Shown: piece by piece, positions 13,801 to 28,030 of the stretch
Layout of the letters: every line of letters starts with the position of its first letter
How positions within the stretch are numbered: the stretch's first letter is position 1
NCBI GenBank assembly: GCA_036583965.1
Contig: JAZBQD010000015.1
Span: 88,771,809-88,835,808, forward strand
DNA length: 64,000 bases
Source: Prunella strophiata
Taxonomy: Eukaryota > Chordata > Aves > Passeriformes > Prunellidae
Reading direction: 5' to 3'
Position numbers and translations under genes: made by a program
The notes under the pieces: generated by a model
What the model was told of the DNA's origin: nothing
The model's input: the letters and a program-made list of their open reading frames with translations, nothing else
Databases searched by the model: none

Positions 13801-14534
13801 TTTCTCTGTGAGAGCTTCTGCTGCCCATTAACAGCTCAGTGCACAAGATCACGGAGTTATCACAGCCATTTTAGACAGCACAAAATCCAAGAACAGAGCT
13901 TTAAAAAACCCACAAAAACCCAACAAAACAGGGAACCTGATTTAGAAAAAATGGCTTAACACGCCTTATGAGCTTTTGTTTGTCTATTTTAATGAACAAT
14001 GCATTGCAGGGGATGAAGGCTGATTTGTAAAGAGACACGGATGTTCCTGCACAGAAGGCAATCAGTTCCCAGTTTAATTATTCACTGCTGAAAACAGAAT
14101 TCCCTTTAACCATTTCAAACACAGCCCTTTCATTTGACTTAAATGTCTCACTGCGTGGCATTTGCCCCTGCCCTGGTTAAAGGATCATGTCAGAAGTCTT
14201 GCTGGAGCCATGAGAGAAGCAGGACGACCTACTGCACAGCAAGGTTAAAGACAGCAGTGCTCCATTTACTTCTCTACCGCTTATTATGTTGCACACTTCT
14301 GCCATTTAATTTCTACCCATACGTAAGTGGCTTACGCATTCCTTCATTAAATCCACCTGCCTACACTTTGCAAGCATTTTACCTTTTCATCTCAATTGCT
14401 TCAATTCCACCTCCCCAACTACTTTAAAATAATAAAAAAAAAATCTATCCCTCTATTCACTGCATGATTCATTTCCGGCCAGCTTTTTATTCCGTCAGTA
14501 TTCTGAGATGAGCAAAATTAAACAGTTTTAGAGC

Positions 14535-14542
14535 TGACGTCA
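14535..14542. promoter_or_regulatory. Palindromic cAMP-response-type site (TGACGTCA)
   Basis: A perfect TGACGTCA octamer, the consensus site of CREB/ATF and related bZIP dimers. It sits in AT-rich DNA with no nearby exon. CpG-containing full sites are uncommon outside functional elements, but one octamer alone is weak evidence. Confidence 0.4.
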
Positions 14543-15414
14543 GACCAGCTGAATACTGTAAGAACAACAGAGAAGTTTCATAATTGCATTTCATTCTGTT
14601 CTGCACTATTTTATTTTATTTCTGCCTGACTATCGTCACGCTGTAACAGAACATGAAAAGGTTTGCGAGAGCCGGGCTGGGTGATGCCCGCGTCTTTTTC
14701 TCTCAGTAGTTACAGTTAATTTATAACCCAGTAACGTGCATGTCTCGTTCAGATTATTCCTTCCAACGTGCATTACTCAAAAATTAATTTTATCTTCCAG
14801 CAAGCTGCCCACGGAGCCTACCGGGGCTGTATATCACATAGGAGGGAGAGGAAGGAAGACACTTATTTGGTCTCTGGGCTACAGCTTGTAACTGCATGTC
14901 CACAGAATCCAGCAACAGCACAGGCTGCCTGCAGATAAGAAGAGTGGGGCGTGCTCCAAAGCCGCTCTGAAACAAGAATGCTTCATGGTCCCTCCATGCC
15001 TTTTTGGTGGAAGCAGGGATGGAGGAAGGCACACTGCAGAGATGGGGCTACAGGCTGGCAGGAGCCTCACAAAGGCCAAAGGGACCACAAGTTGTCAGGG
15101 CCTTGTGGATATGATGGGGTCCGAGCCCCATTTATAAACTTAATCCCACTCAGCTTTAAAGCAGGTGAGCTTGGTGTGTTGTTTTTTTGGTTATTTTTTT
15201 TTAAGTAAATCTGTGTATACACTCGCAGAGCTCTATAAATAAAAAACATGTGCATTTATCTCCAATTAAACTCCTATGTAAATTTATATGCAAATTAAGT
15301 GCAACCCTCAGGCTGCTGGCGAGGTGCCAGTTCAGCTCAGCCCCTGGTACAGCAAATTCCACATCACTGATGGGATGTGACCTGCCACTTTCGAGTTTAG
15401 TCACGAGAAGGCAA

Positions 15415-15520
15415 GCACGGATGCTCCCATCCAGGGGAGGACACAACGAGGAGGGACAGCGGGTTTCGGAACCTCCGAACGCGGCGCATCCACGCCATCG
15501 GAAAAAGAACACGCGTCACT
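15415..15520. promoter_or_regulatory. Small CpG-dense block
   Basis: About ten CpG dinucleotides fall in roughly 100 bases of otherwise CpG-poor sequence. It contains the inverted repeat TTCGGA-ACC-TCCGAA at 15465-15479. It is shorter than a standard CpG island and has no convincing reading frame. It could be an orphan promoter or enhancer core, or simply locally GC-rich DNA. Confidence 0.3.
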
Positions 15521-17502
15521 CAAATGCAGGGGAAAATGAGGCTGAATGTGTCATCCTGTGATGAGCAGATTTCTCTCAAGCTCCTCGCCTCCCCACCCCC
15601 GGCTCTTTGATGCTTCACCCGAGCCCGCACAGTAAGAGCCAAAACCTTTTTGTAGGTTTTGTATACAGGTGCAGTAGCAACACCCCTCCCCAAAAAAACC
15701 ATCAGGAAGACAAGCAATATAGGGCAAAGCGAAAAAAAAGAAAAACCCAGATTTGAAAAGCACATTAATCTGCTTGACAAGCCACGAACCACATTGCCAC
15801 TTTAATTAGAAGCAGAATCCGTGGAAGTAGAGGGAACATGGAGGTGCAAGCATTTATAACAAAAAAGGGACTTGTGATTTAATGACCTCCTCTGCTAGCT
15901 TAAAAATTAATGGGGCCAAATCAGATTAAAGCATTTTTAATACAAACCAGTCTGACATTTATCACCAGTGTTAACTGTAAGGTGGTTCCCCATCATTTCA
16001 GCAGAATAAGAAATTTGGCTTCTTTTTCATCTAGGCTGGCTCCAAAATTAATTCTTAAAGCCACCTTCTATTTAAGATGTTTCTGCTGTGGTCCAACACG
16101 TACTGCTGACTTTCAGTCTCAAACCGCAGTTATTCAGGATGACTCTTCCCTGTCTTGCTGCTTTTGGCACAGCCTGGGATGGGAGATTGGGAAACCCCAG
16201 CCCACCTTCAGACTGTAATGCCAGAGGAGCTAGCTCTCTGCACACCTGCAGGTCAAGGAGTTTTTCCTCCTCCTCTCTCCAACACTTCTTGCTCTGAGGG
16301 GCTTTTTTCTTTGCAATGCTTCTTTTCAAGCCAGGCCAATGCAATGCTCTGTTCCACAGAGCAGCCCAAGAAGTAATTTGTGGGCATAAGTGGGAAGCAG
16401 CAGACAGTGGGCTGGATGGACACAGTCAGATGGATGTTACCCACCTAACCTTGGGGAGACACCAAAGCCCTTTGCACACAACTGGGCACTTCCTTCCATC
16501 AAAACCTGCCTTTGATTTAGAATTTGTGATTTACCATCAAAACCACGGAGAAAGGGAGGGAGCACAGCAAGTGATATCCTGACAGAGGGGAAAAAATCTT
16601 TTTGAATGTGGCATTTCTGCAATGCTTTGAAGGCAGAGTCAGCCTGGCGAGATGCGTGTGCCAAGAGTGTGGCTTTCCACACTAAATCTTCCAGAAAAAA
16701 AAAAAAGCAAACCCATCTTGCAAACACTGGTCGATGGCAAGGTGATGGAAGAGCCCCAGTTGCAACATGCTTGTGACCTTACTCCTCCTGCCTTATCACT
16801 TTGGTTCAGCTTCAAAGAGAAAATATATTAAAGTAATCATCTGAACATCACTCTTGCTCAGAGAAAAATTATACTTTACTCCTTAGAAAATAATTGACTA
16901 AATTGGGCATACAAGTTTTTAGGATAGCAGGTTAAAACACTGAAAAACTCAGGCAACTGCAAACAAATGTTAATTTCCTTTGGACAGGTATGTAACAACC
17001 TATACAGTCTAAAGACTAATGTCACAACTTTAAATAACTCTGTCAAACCTAGTTACCAACACTGTAGAAATGAACCTCATTTATAAACTCAGGTGATTTA
17101 TTTCTGAAGAGTATGAGATTTACATTTGCTTCTTTAATGCTGAGGATCAAATTTTCCTGAGGCATATGAGCCACTTACAGAGAAATAGTCTTAATTCAAG
17201 GTGCAGCACAACTTGAGTTTTACTTCTTACAGATGCACAGTGCCCATCAAGAAATGAATAGCACAGAGGAAGCTTTGAGCTACTGAATGAAAACCAGATT
17301 AGATCAATGCAACACATTCCTGGGGTGTACAAAGTCACTGATGAGAAACATAAATGAACTCAACCCCAAGTCTGATATTTTGCTCTCTCTTCCAAGTATT
17401 GTTATGTCTCAAGCCAGAGAGAAAGAAACCCCTGTGCCTGTCCCAGCTATGGCATGGGATGGACTCTGCTTCCCAAAGGGCATCTGATCTAAATGCACTC
17501 AC

Positions 17503-17546
17503 CCCCAGCACACCTGGAAACCTCTGTGCAGCTGCCTGTGCTGCAT
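17503..17546 (-). CDS. Splice-bounded island, weak exon candidate (44 bases)
   Basis: A very good acceptor (TTTTGCTGCTTTATAG) is followed 44 bases later by the donor GGG|GTGAGTGC. All three minus-strand frames are open, for example AAQAAAQRFPGVLG in one of them, so the coding frame cannot be chosen. Its length is not a multiple of three. It may be a non-coding exon or chance. Confidence 0.17.
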
Positions 17547-20500
17547 CTATAAAGCAGCAAAATTAAACCTATACAAGTTTATGAAACGGCAGCAAGTAGT
17601 TAAGCTGCAGAGAAACAGCCCATTACACCACTCCACTTAGCAGGTAAACGATCTTATCTCCTCCACTTGCTTCCTTTGAAAAACATGCAGAGCTGGGAGA
17701 GGAAAAAAAGCACAGGGAGAGCAATTTTTGGCAGTGACAACTGTCAAAGGGAGTTTGGTTTGAAAAGAAATATTAAAAGCTTTTCCCCACTTGGACCTTA
17801 ACGGCATGGAGAGTGCTTCGTGTTATGTATTAAAGCAACATCTATTTTTCAAAACCTAAGAATATAGTATCAGTACATACTGCCTCAGGGTTTACATCAA
17901 TTTCCTGCTTATTAATTAATTGGCTTGTTAATACAACAATTTGCAGGCCTGTACTTCCTAGTGAGCTCAAGGAGCCTGTGTTCTCCCTGCCAAGATCAAT
18001 GTGCATTAGTCTAAACTCTCTGATGTAGAGCAGACTCTACTTCTGTCAGAGATAACTGAGAAGCGACATTAACTCTTAAAAACATCTGCTCAATATTGGA
18101 GGGACAAATGAAAAACAAGGCATAAAGTTTGACTCCCAAATGCCATCATTTAAAGGGCCAGATGAAACACCATTTGCAAGATCAGTAAAAAGATGGGGGC
18201 GGGGGGAACCCCAAAAATATAACACATACAAAAAAGCCCTTCCTTTGCCAACAATGCTATCAGTGAAATGTAAAAACAAGAGATCTACAACATCCTGCAG
18301 ATCAGACATAAAACCCCCTGTAACTCCTACATTCTTTACAGTCTGGACCTCCAGATAACACAAACCTCACATTACTGCAGTGTATCAGTAGAAAACACTC
18401 ACCTGGCTGCAATGTGAATACAAATAATCCATCTTTAAAAAACTTCACCAACACACAAGCTTTGTTCTTTGGGTCACATTAACATTAGCCCAATTAGGTC
18501 CTGTCACTGAGGACATACCAATTCCCAAATATTCATGGATAAATTTAAGAAGGATCAGGATGTGGCATATTTATGCATTGTTTGCCCCTCTTTTATGAGG
18601 GTCCTTAGCTCTTATCAAGTCCTCTCTATCAGTTCAAACTAGCCACCCCCACTGATGAATAGAACAAAATACCAAACAGCCTTCCAGAAATCAACAAGCT
18701 TAAAATCCACTTGTTTACAATTGTTGCTTGCAGCTGGGTTTTTTTCCCCCCATTAATTCATTCATTTACATAAACACCTTTGGAAGGAAAGCTTCCAGGG
18801 ATGCTAAAACTTATGGTTATGGTTTCATGCTTCACTTAAGCTGATCTAAAAGCAGGCTGTTGGTGCCTGCTTTTTCAGGGGCAGTCCTGCTCTCCACTGA
18901 AATATTCCTACATTTATCCATAGCCAAATGCTGACTATAACACAGGAAGGAGGACAAACTGCCAGTGAGGTGGGGACAAGCAGATCTCAAGCTAGCATAT
19001 ATCAATCAGGATATGGCATCCCAAATCCTACACCACAATCCTTGCACCTCTTCCCTTTGATTCCCCCATCCATGCACCAACCAAAATGAAATTCCAATCA
19101 AGTCATACAGCACCTCCATGCTGTCCTCTGCTTATTTTATCTCCAGCAGCAGGCAGATGTTTTCTAGGTCAATTCCCCAATACCAAACTGCCAAAGAGGC
19201 AGCAGTGTTTTGTCAAGACCTCAGCTTTCATAACCTGCAATCATGCAGGGAAAGCAGCACACGGGAAAATCCAGAGCTGGAGTACGTGGGGCAGGCAGCA
19301 TTCTTCCAGCTGACCCATCCTGCAGGGACATCCTGTCGAAAGGACAAAATCTGGGAGGCTGGATATGGGTTGCAGAACCACTGTAAATGTTGACAAAAAG
19401 CTGACAAAGAAGAAGCATGTGCAGATTTGTCTGAAAACATCTCTCTACAAATGCCTGTATATCCATACAGTTATCTGCTCAACAGGCTCTCTTTTAGATT
19501 ATGGGGGGAAATAACAACTACAGCCTGTTATCCACATTTTCATCACAGCATAGCTGGAATTAAAATATCTATCTAGATTTTAAACTCGAACTTTTCCAAC
19601 TCTGGACACACAAAACAAGCAGAGTTCTTTGCCATGAGAATCAAAAATGTAACTCACAATTTTAAAATTACTCAGTGGTGAATAAATTCCTTCTAACTGC
19701 ATGTCAAACTTCAGTTTCCAAAAGGTAATTTTATGGATGAGGCAAAAAATCATTTCTAATATGAATTTCAAAGGATATAACTGCAAAAATCAATTATGAA
19801 GTCAATGCACAGAAGCAGACATGTTGGTTCTATGGTATTTCCATTACCTTCTTCTATACTAAAACACAGAACATACAAAAAAACTGTAGATTGTCCTGGA
19901 TTTCAGTCCCTCTAGGCCAGTGCTCCACCAGACAGTGCAGGGACCAAACACAGTTGTTTTACTTTTGCAAGTATCATAAGACAAGATGCAGGAGCTCTTT
20001 CACTGCCTAACTGGAAGAAGGGGTGGGCCAAACCGCCAGCACTGCAACACGAACTTCATGGAATGGCTCCTTGGAAAAGGACAACAAAATGGAGTGGCAT
20101 TGCAGTCCACATAAAATAAACCACATTTAAATGAGATTGAGGTGTATGAATTGTATAGTGACCCCGAAGCCTTCACTGTTCAGCATGGACTTCCTGCACT
20201 CATAGGAATGAAGCTCCAGAGTTTCTGCCTCGGGTTTCAGCCAGTCAGGGAGGGAAGCACCATGACCTGGCCACCTCCTGATCAGAGCAGTTAACACCAC
20301 CACTTATTAGCCCATAAAAGCCCAGACCTCTGACACAAAAACTGCAGCCTTGTCTTGGTAAAGCAACTAGAGACAAATGCCAAATCTCCAAGTCACAAGA
20401 AAGATGGGGGAGAAAAAGCCATGCTGGGGAGATGCAGCCCTGCAGAGTCCATGAGAGTGACAGAAGAAAGAAGCCAAACCATTTTGCAGTCAGAAGGAAT

Positions 20501-23500
20501 GTACCTGTAGGTAAATACTGAGATATGAACCGATGTAGGGATTGCTTCAAGGATGTAAAACTGTACCAAAAGTGACCTGGGTTTCTAAAGTAAGGATTAC
20601 TAGGCATAAACTGTTTGGCTAAGCAAGAAGGCAAAATAAAGAAAAGTAAAAAATAGGAAACACTGATGACATGTCAAATGGCAGATGTTACCAAATGCTC
20701 TGCCAAAATTACTTTCTGCAATCAGCTGCAGACAGAGGGCATGACCTGCCCTCTCCGGCATATACATTGCAATTCCTTTTCCCCCAAACCATAAATCACA
20801 CAGGGGGAAAAAAATCACTCTAGTTGACTGTTGTGTCTCCAACAGGGAAACCCAGTGGATTTGTGAAGCGAGCCAAGCTGTCCTTCAAGCACAAAGCAAA
20901 GGTTTAATCAAATATAAGGTGTGCCAGCTTAGTAGAAGCAGCTCTTCACTGAGATTACGTAAACTTTTTAAAACGTACATAGGAAAACACCTCAGAAGAT
21001 TTAGAGGATTTGTAAGTTAAATGCCTGATGATACCCTGAAGGGAAGGAGGACTTAAGAGATAAGATGTGGGCTTGACCTTACACCAAAGGCATCCTTCGG
21101 CAGAACACAAAACACCGTATTTGAGTGAGAGCAAAGGCAACAGTATCCCCAACATTCTGCCATCAACTGGGATTAGTATCACCAAGAGTTCAATTTACTT
21201 GCAGACTTACAGCACAGAGAAATACATGCATGTCAATTCACTCATATCCAATAAAGAGTGAAAGACATCACCTCAGATGCCCTGGGCATGAGCCCTTACG
21301 AACCTCTTGCTCTTGAGTGAATTGGCCTACCCACGTCTCCACACCGTGTGTTGCAGGAGCTGCCAGGAGCAGAAGAGGAGTCTTCCAGTGGGGACCAGCA
21401 CAGCCAAACCATCTCCCTACCTGTGCCCCAGACAGTATTTATAACCAGAACACAGCACCTTAATGACAGGCTGTACCTTTCAAAACATGTAATGCTTTCT
21501 CAACAGAGATGAATTCAAGTGTCAGGTGTTTCCGTGTCTCGCCTCCTGCCACGACTGACTTGCAAATGCTGACTCTACTTATTGAAGAGGTTCAAAAAAT
21601 GCTCTTTTAAGGCTGTCTTACTATACATCCAAATTCTCCTTGGACAAGGCAAAACCAGTACTTCTTATCTCAAATCTCAGACAATGTCCCCAAGTTCTCC
21701 TTAGGAGAAAAAGCCTGAGTGAAAGTAGAAGTGTGCGCAAATCCAAAAGTCACAAAGGGTCACTCTTCAAGCAAACTAAGCAAAGCTGTATTTACAAAGT
21801 AACATGGAAACCAGGGATTTTAAACACTAGATCAGACTGACCACAAGTATTAATAAAGTTTGTGTAGTGCCAATATTCCCCTTATAAAACCTGCATTTTT
21901 AGGGCTATGTTCCATGTCAAGCATATGGTTCACAATTTCAGACTGCAGTGCATCCAGCAATGATGCTTCAGGGTAGCAAGGAATAAATATTTCCCAATTA
22001 AAAAAAAAAATTAGTAATCCTTACTACTTTTTCTGAATGCCCAAATCTTCACTATTGAACTTAACTACAGTTGCTACAATATTTTCAAAGCTGAAGTCTG
22101 ACCTCAAAATTAAGGTTTAAGGATAGAAAAATGTTGACTTTTGAAATATAACAATTTTCATTGGAGGCTAAACCTGCAGATCAGCTGTTGTGATACTACC
22201 CTACTCAGCCAGTAGCAAACTGTTCAAAAGGCAAAACAGTATTTTTAGTCCATCTGGAAAGATACAAGAGAACAAACGAGCAATATCCCAAGAAATACTA
22301 AATATCTTCTGGTATAATAAGATGAAATAATCCTTGCTGTTTTCATAGTTTTCTTTTAAAATACCTGAAAAGTGGAAACATTTGCCTTGTTTGGACAAAA
22401 GAATATGCAGGATTTATACTGTCAGATATATCAAATATTTTTATGTTAAAAGAGGAATTTATTAAGGACACAAAATTTTCCCATTTAACATTTATCTAGC
22501 ACCATACATAAGGATATTTCTGAAATACTCAAAATACTTCTTTCCAAGTACTTCTCCTTCCAGTCAGTATACACTTGTACCAGCTACTGAAGTCAAAGGT
22601 CTGGAGCCTGTACACAAGGTCATGAACAAGTTGTAATTATTCTCTCAAAATTAGACAATCCAAGGCCTTTTAAAATTAGCCTATGCTTTTTAAAATAACA
22701 TACATATCTTGCAGCCTCTTGCACAGAAAAGAGGAAAAGTTAAAAATTAAGCTGGTGGGAGAAAATTGGAGAAAGATTTGTCAATTATATCGGATTCAAA
22801 TGGAAATGGCAGGAGGTAGCTTCTGCTGAGTTCAGTGAAAAATTGCAGAACAGGAAGCATGCGTTCAAGTTGCAGTATTTAAAATGAACAAACAAAAAAC
22901 CCACCTAAAAATGCCCTAAAACAAATCCTGAACAAAAAGTCCAAGCCAACAAACAAACCTACAGATGAGGACCTTTAACATAACGAATACATACACTATT
23001 TATACCAACTCAAGAATTTCCATGAAATACCCTTTTCATCCAAAACCAGACCTGAATTATTCTGTGGGAAATAATGATTATTCATGACCCCCACCTATTT
23101 ACTCATCATTCCCTTCAGGCACAGCCCCTCATTCCCAGCTGTGCCCTGTTTCTGAGCGACGTGGTGAACACATGGACAGAAGGAAGATTAATTCACCAAA
23201 ACCTGGTTTGCATCACAGGGATCTGCAGAGGCGGTGTGAGAGAACTCAGAAACCACAAACACTTTTGATGGGTGGGGTTTTTTTCTGAAATGCATGCTGA
23301 AGCCTACACTAAACCTCCTCGTTAATTTACTGAGAACATGTTTTGGAGTTTCCTTGTAACACAGATTTGTGCATTACACCATTCACACAGTTCTCACAGG
23401 AGTAGCTGTGTATTAGCTCACTGTGAAATCCCAGCTGCCTAACTCAGATGCAGAAGGCTGAATTTCCTTTGTGCCCTATGTTCGACCACAAAATGTCCAA

Positions 23501-26500
23501 GGGCTCTGTAACATGCTGATGACATGGAGAAATTCCTTTTTACATGTAAAGACGTTGCATTCTTTTCAGTTTTTTTTTTCTCCCTTTCCATATTTCTGAA
23601 TATGGACATATGAACAGCATATTTGAGAAGACCTCTGCTATTAAATAAAAAAGTGAAGTAAATATAAAAATTAAGGTATCTTCATTAAAGAAGCCCCAGG
23701 AATTTGAGCTATTTAGCTTCCCAAGAGATAAAAGAAATCACCACCATTTCAGATTGTAACTTGACAATACTGAACTCTCATAGACACATCCAGAGGATTT
23801 ATTCCTTTTGAAAGGGCCTTCACTAAACATACCATCTAAACAGTGACTCAGAAGCCCTGCAGTGACTTGGAGGCATGTCAGCTTAATCTTGCGAGCAGCT
23901 ATTCTTGCTCTCAAGTTGCTCTCAAGGTGCAACAAGTCCTTTATGATCCCCAGCATGAACGAAAGGAGCTTTCTCTGCTGCAGCAGCAGCTGGAAGTATA
24001 GCCAGCTTCACCAGTCCTAGCCAAATTCAGTGCACAGTGCCCCTAATTACCACTGTTTTCCTCCAGCTACATCCCCTTAGGGTTTGTTTTCCTGAAATCA
24101 AGAAACACAATGGGAACCAGACTGAAACAAAACCCTGTCCAGCCCTGTTTCTGCACCATACCAAGCTGCTGCAGTGACGTGTGTATCAATAATTAGACAG
24201 TGAAAGTATTTTTGAATCTGCCATTTATCTGTTTAGATTTGGAGGTAGGAGGCTGCCTGTTGTGACTGTCTGATGGACTGCCTTTACCACAGGACTCCAT
24301 CAAGGATGCATAAAAACTTGAAAGTCATGCCGAACATCTTGTAGAGGCATTTCCAGATTCAGTGTTCAGCTTGCAAGTGTTTGCTTTGTCTGTTCAAGTG
24401 AAAAATGATCCCTTGTCTGAGAAGCTGACAAAACTATTTTTCTTATTTGTAGCTTTTGCTCTCTTCTTCCATCAAATTTTACACCTTTTCATAAGCCCTG
24501 TTGTGTTTTACAAAGACTTGTGCAGGATTCCTCCAAATCAGAAAAGAGGCTCTTCAATAAATACAATTTTAAAATCTAAATGAGCCAAATTTACTTCTGG
24601 ATAATGGAATTTTTATGTGTAAATTTTTAGCGAGACTTCAGTCCTGGGATTAAATTGAAATTTATGTAGATAATTACCATCACTGGAGAAAAATACAGGA
24701 TAATCCACATCTAACAGCTTCCTCTTATAATTGTAAATACTGGCCACTGTGTTGTATCAAGAGCCGGCCACACAAGTGGATAACTCAACCATTCCTGTAC
24801 TTGTGCAGGATGTATGCAAGGTGGTATTAATGAGAGCAAGGGACTGCCTGAAGTAGAGCTCACCAGACCAAATAACCTCCTGACCACACAAGTAGAAAAT
24901 AATTAAAACAACACACCGCTCTCGTTTGGATTTTAGGACCAGATGGCGGATGCTCAGGCAGCCAGTGGGTGAGACAGCAGCGATGCTGTGACGGGAGGGA
25001 AGAGGAAAGGTAGCCTAGTCCAGGCTGGGTGTATGTAAATATGGATAGGCTGAAGGAAGCAGTGTCCTCCTGAGCACAAAACCTTGGAGCAGAAGCTTAT
25101 TTCAGGGCAATCGATTTCACTCAGACATGCCAAGGTGTGGGAGTTGTCTGCCTGTTAAAGCCAAGCCACAAGATCTTTAAGTGAAGAGAGAAATGCATGT
25201 CCTACTTCTGAGCAGGTGCCTTTAGAGCTGAGTATTTAATGACGTACAGGTAAGTACAATGAAGGGGACGAGGGTGGTTTTGAGAAAAAAAAATAAAAAC
25301 CTGCTCATTCTGAAAAACCACTTAAGAGTAGAAGAGCATCCCTTGAGCAGAGCAGGAAGAGTGGGGTCAGGCTCAGCCTTTGCATCAGGGCTGAGTGCCT
25401 CTTCCGCACCCGCTCCTGCAGGAGGCTCATAACATGGGGAGAGGAAATCAAAATGGTAGTGTGACCTTCACAGGCTATAGACAGCTTGAATGCAGTTTAA
25501 CCCCAGCATTAAGGATGAAAGCCTAGGCTCATGAAAGGCAGGCATTAACTAATCTGCTTACCCATACGAAAGGGAAAAAAAAAAAGCCACGTACACACCA
25601 AAAAGCACACTATGGTTTACAGTAAGCCTGCCAAGAATGTAGCAGTATAATCATAACATAGTTTACTTCAACACATCATCACAACCATGGCTAAACGTTG
25701 TTCTTTGTACTGGAGCAGGCATGCTGTCAGTTATCCCTCTAATGCCTATCTGGGAGGCGCCACGCTCCATCCTGTGCTCCACTGAGCCTGGCCAGTGCCA
25801 GCCACTGCGCTCCCCTCCCAGAGCCTGCCCTGCAGTATCAATCAGAGGCAGGAGCCATCTATGACAGAAAGCTGTGGGTGTGGAGGAGGGATTACCAAAA
25901 CAAAAATTAAAGAGCATTTGCTTGTACGAGTCTGCCAACTCAGTCAGCTGAAGGAGCAGGAGGAAAACAAGGCATGACAGGAGGAGAGACAATTATTCTT
26001 CTTCCCTTCACGAGTATTTTCCTTCCCTGTAGTGACCGTGTTCCTTCCCTGACTTCTGACTCTTTTGTATCTGACATCCCTGACAAGGACACCCCAAATG
26101 AAACCCAGTTTTTACTGAAAGATTTTGGCATAGAAATATTTCGACTACAGACATGGCATAAACATATTAAATAATGTTTCCTTATCTTTCTCACATAGAA
26201 ATCCCTCACCCTCAGTCTCTAAATGAATTTGCTTTCGTCTATTCAGCAATGCTTTTTGGCTCGAGTTTAATTAAAATTTCAACCAGCCTATATGAGTGAG
26301 ATGGTATCTTTCCTTTCAGAGACAGAAGACAATATCCTCTAAGTATTTCATATCCTCATTTCTTAAAATCAGCTCATCAGAAAACCACACTCCTCAGCAA
26401 CAAGTGTTAGATTATCTTTAGCCACCAGCACCAGCGCTACTGAAAGACTGAAGTCATTTTATTGCCTCACTGAGATATTATTGTACATTTCTCAGGCAGA

Positions 26501-27122
26501 TTTCTCTGCCTTTCTTTTTTCAATATTATTTCATTACACCAGTTCACCTGTGCAAAGGATTCCTTAACTATGGACAAGGTTCACAAACTAATACTGTATC
26601 TCCAGATTTCACAAAGACCAGAAAACTGAAAATATTCTGGGCTCTGCTCTGTGTGTTTGCTGTTTTTTCCACTGTTTTGTTCAGCCACAGAGTTGACATT
26701 TTCCAAACTTGCCTCTACAACCACAAGATCAGGTAATGCTGATTTCAAAATGAAATCTCATTTCCCCGCACAAGTGAATAGTTTTGGGATCCAAAAGATT
26801 CTAAAAACATCCACACAAATACCATGCAAATCGCTGAAACTGTATTCCCACTAAGTGATTTTGCCTCTGCCCAGAATAACCTGGTTAGGGTGTACCAAGG
26901 TGCAAGGGTGGGTGCCAGGAACTGAGGAATTCTCTCAGTTAAACCCTAGCTTTCTTTGCTATCCTTTCCTGCATCCCAGGGCACATCTGTTGCACTTAAG
27001 AGAAACTCCAGGATCCACTCCTGAGCCACTGCAGCAGGGCACATCTCTCTTAGGGAAGAGAAGGAATAAAGGCCAATAAAACTATTTACACAATCTAACT
27101 GGATGGGAATGTACCAACTTAC
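17547..27122. other. No gene recognised
   Basis: Non-coding AT-rich DNA. A perfect minus-strand donor (CAG|GTGAGTG) lies at about 18403. Upstream of it KFFKDGLFVFTLQP is open in one frame, but no good acceptor matches that frame. Nothing else stands out. Confidence 0.55.
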
Positions 27123-27161
27123 AGGATATGCTGGAGTCCAAATCCAAATGCCTGTCTCCAG
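27123..27161 (-). CDS. Weak exon candidate (39 bases, phase 2-2)
   Basis: The acceptor TTTTCACTAAATGCAG and the donor CATATCCT|GTAAGTTGG enclose 39 bases that read WRQAFGFGLQHI in phase 2-2, matching the phase of the chain. All that supports it is splice-like borders and an open frame over a very short distance. Confidence 0.2.
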
Positions 27162-28011
27162 CTGCATTTAGTGAAAACAGTGATGGGGTCAGGAGAGAAC
27201 TCTGATTAGTATGTCCCAGCTCCAGAAAGAACCACACAACTAAAAAAACTCCGGCTTTTAAAACACTCAACTCACTTTTGTTATGAAATGCACTTAAATT
27301 TGGGATGGAAGGACTCAACGGATGGACTCAAGTTCAATCAGGATCTTCTACAAAAATACCCAAAAAACCCCCCCCAAAAAAAACTTCAAAAACTCAAATT
27401 ATTTGTAGACATACTCATGAAGTTCACTGTTTACTATCACAAAAAGTATTTGCATATTTTAGTATTATTTTTAAATAAGACTATTTCCTCACTTGACAAG
27501 GCAACTTAATTATACTGCATAGCAGAAACTGCATGATAGGTCACATGGTTAAAGCTGCTCCATCAATAGCTCATTATCAAATATACTAGTTTCTCATTTC
27601 TTCTGTTTATTCTAGAAAGATGGAAGACAGTGGATTACACCACTACTAAAACTGAACAAATACATTTGCAGAAGATGACAGTGTCTCATTCATCTGACCA
27701 GGATCCCTCATGAGGACACAGTCTGGTGCTATGGGAACTCCTACAGACACTTCAAGGGAATATTCTACACACAAACCATTAAGATTACAGACGTAAGTAA
27801 TTTTTTTTGATTCAAGAGGTAGAAGAAAAAAACCTTATATTTGTATATAGGCATGGAGGCACTGCTTTTAATGCATTCATTTTTTAGTCAACATTGAAGC
27901 AGTTTTCCTTAAAATGGCACAGTAAAAATTAGGTTGAACTTCAGGTGGTTGCTACTGTGACCTTAATCCTGAAGTGAGCAGGCCTCCCACTCATGCAAGT
28001 CTTGTTCTTTT

Positions 28012-28030
28012 ATCATCATCATCATCATCA
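28012..28030 (+). repeat. (ATC)n trinucleotide repeat
   Basis: Six ATC units in tandem in otherwise unremarkable DNA. Confidence 0.9.

Larger units (their letters stand above)
10861..17502. other. Non-coding stretch with candidate regulatory sites
   Basis: Contains the TGACGTCA site, the CpG block and long AT-rich segments (for example 15230-15300) of the type often conserved as distal enhancers, which cannot be judged without alignment. The GC-richer part at 12840-13030 has overlapping short frames on both strands and a minus-strand CAG|GTGAGA at about 12839, but no usable exon. Confidence 0.5.

Noticed and set aside
18404..18460. Minus-strand island reading KFFKDGLFVFTLQP before a perfect CAG|GTGAGTG donor
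   Set aside because: No acceptor with a pyrimidine tract fits this frame; other frames are also open over the shorter possible exon.
19820..19835. TTCTATGG motif resembling the 3' repeat of avian CR1 retrotransposons
   Set aside because: Only a single unit without the tandem octamer repeats or any upstream CR1-like sequence.
24955..24970. CCAGATGGCGG resembling a CTCF core
   Set aside because: The 5' part of the motif does not match, so the similarity is partial only.
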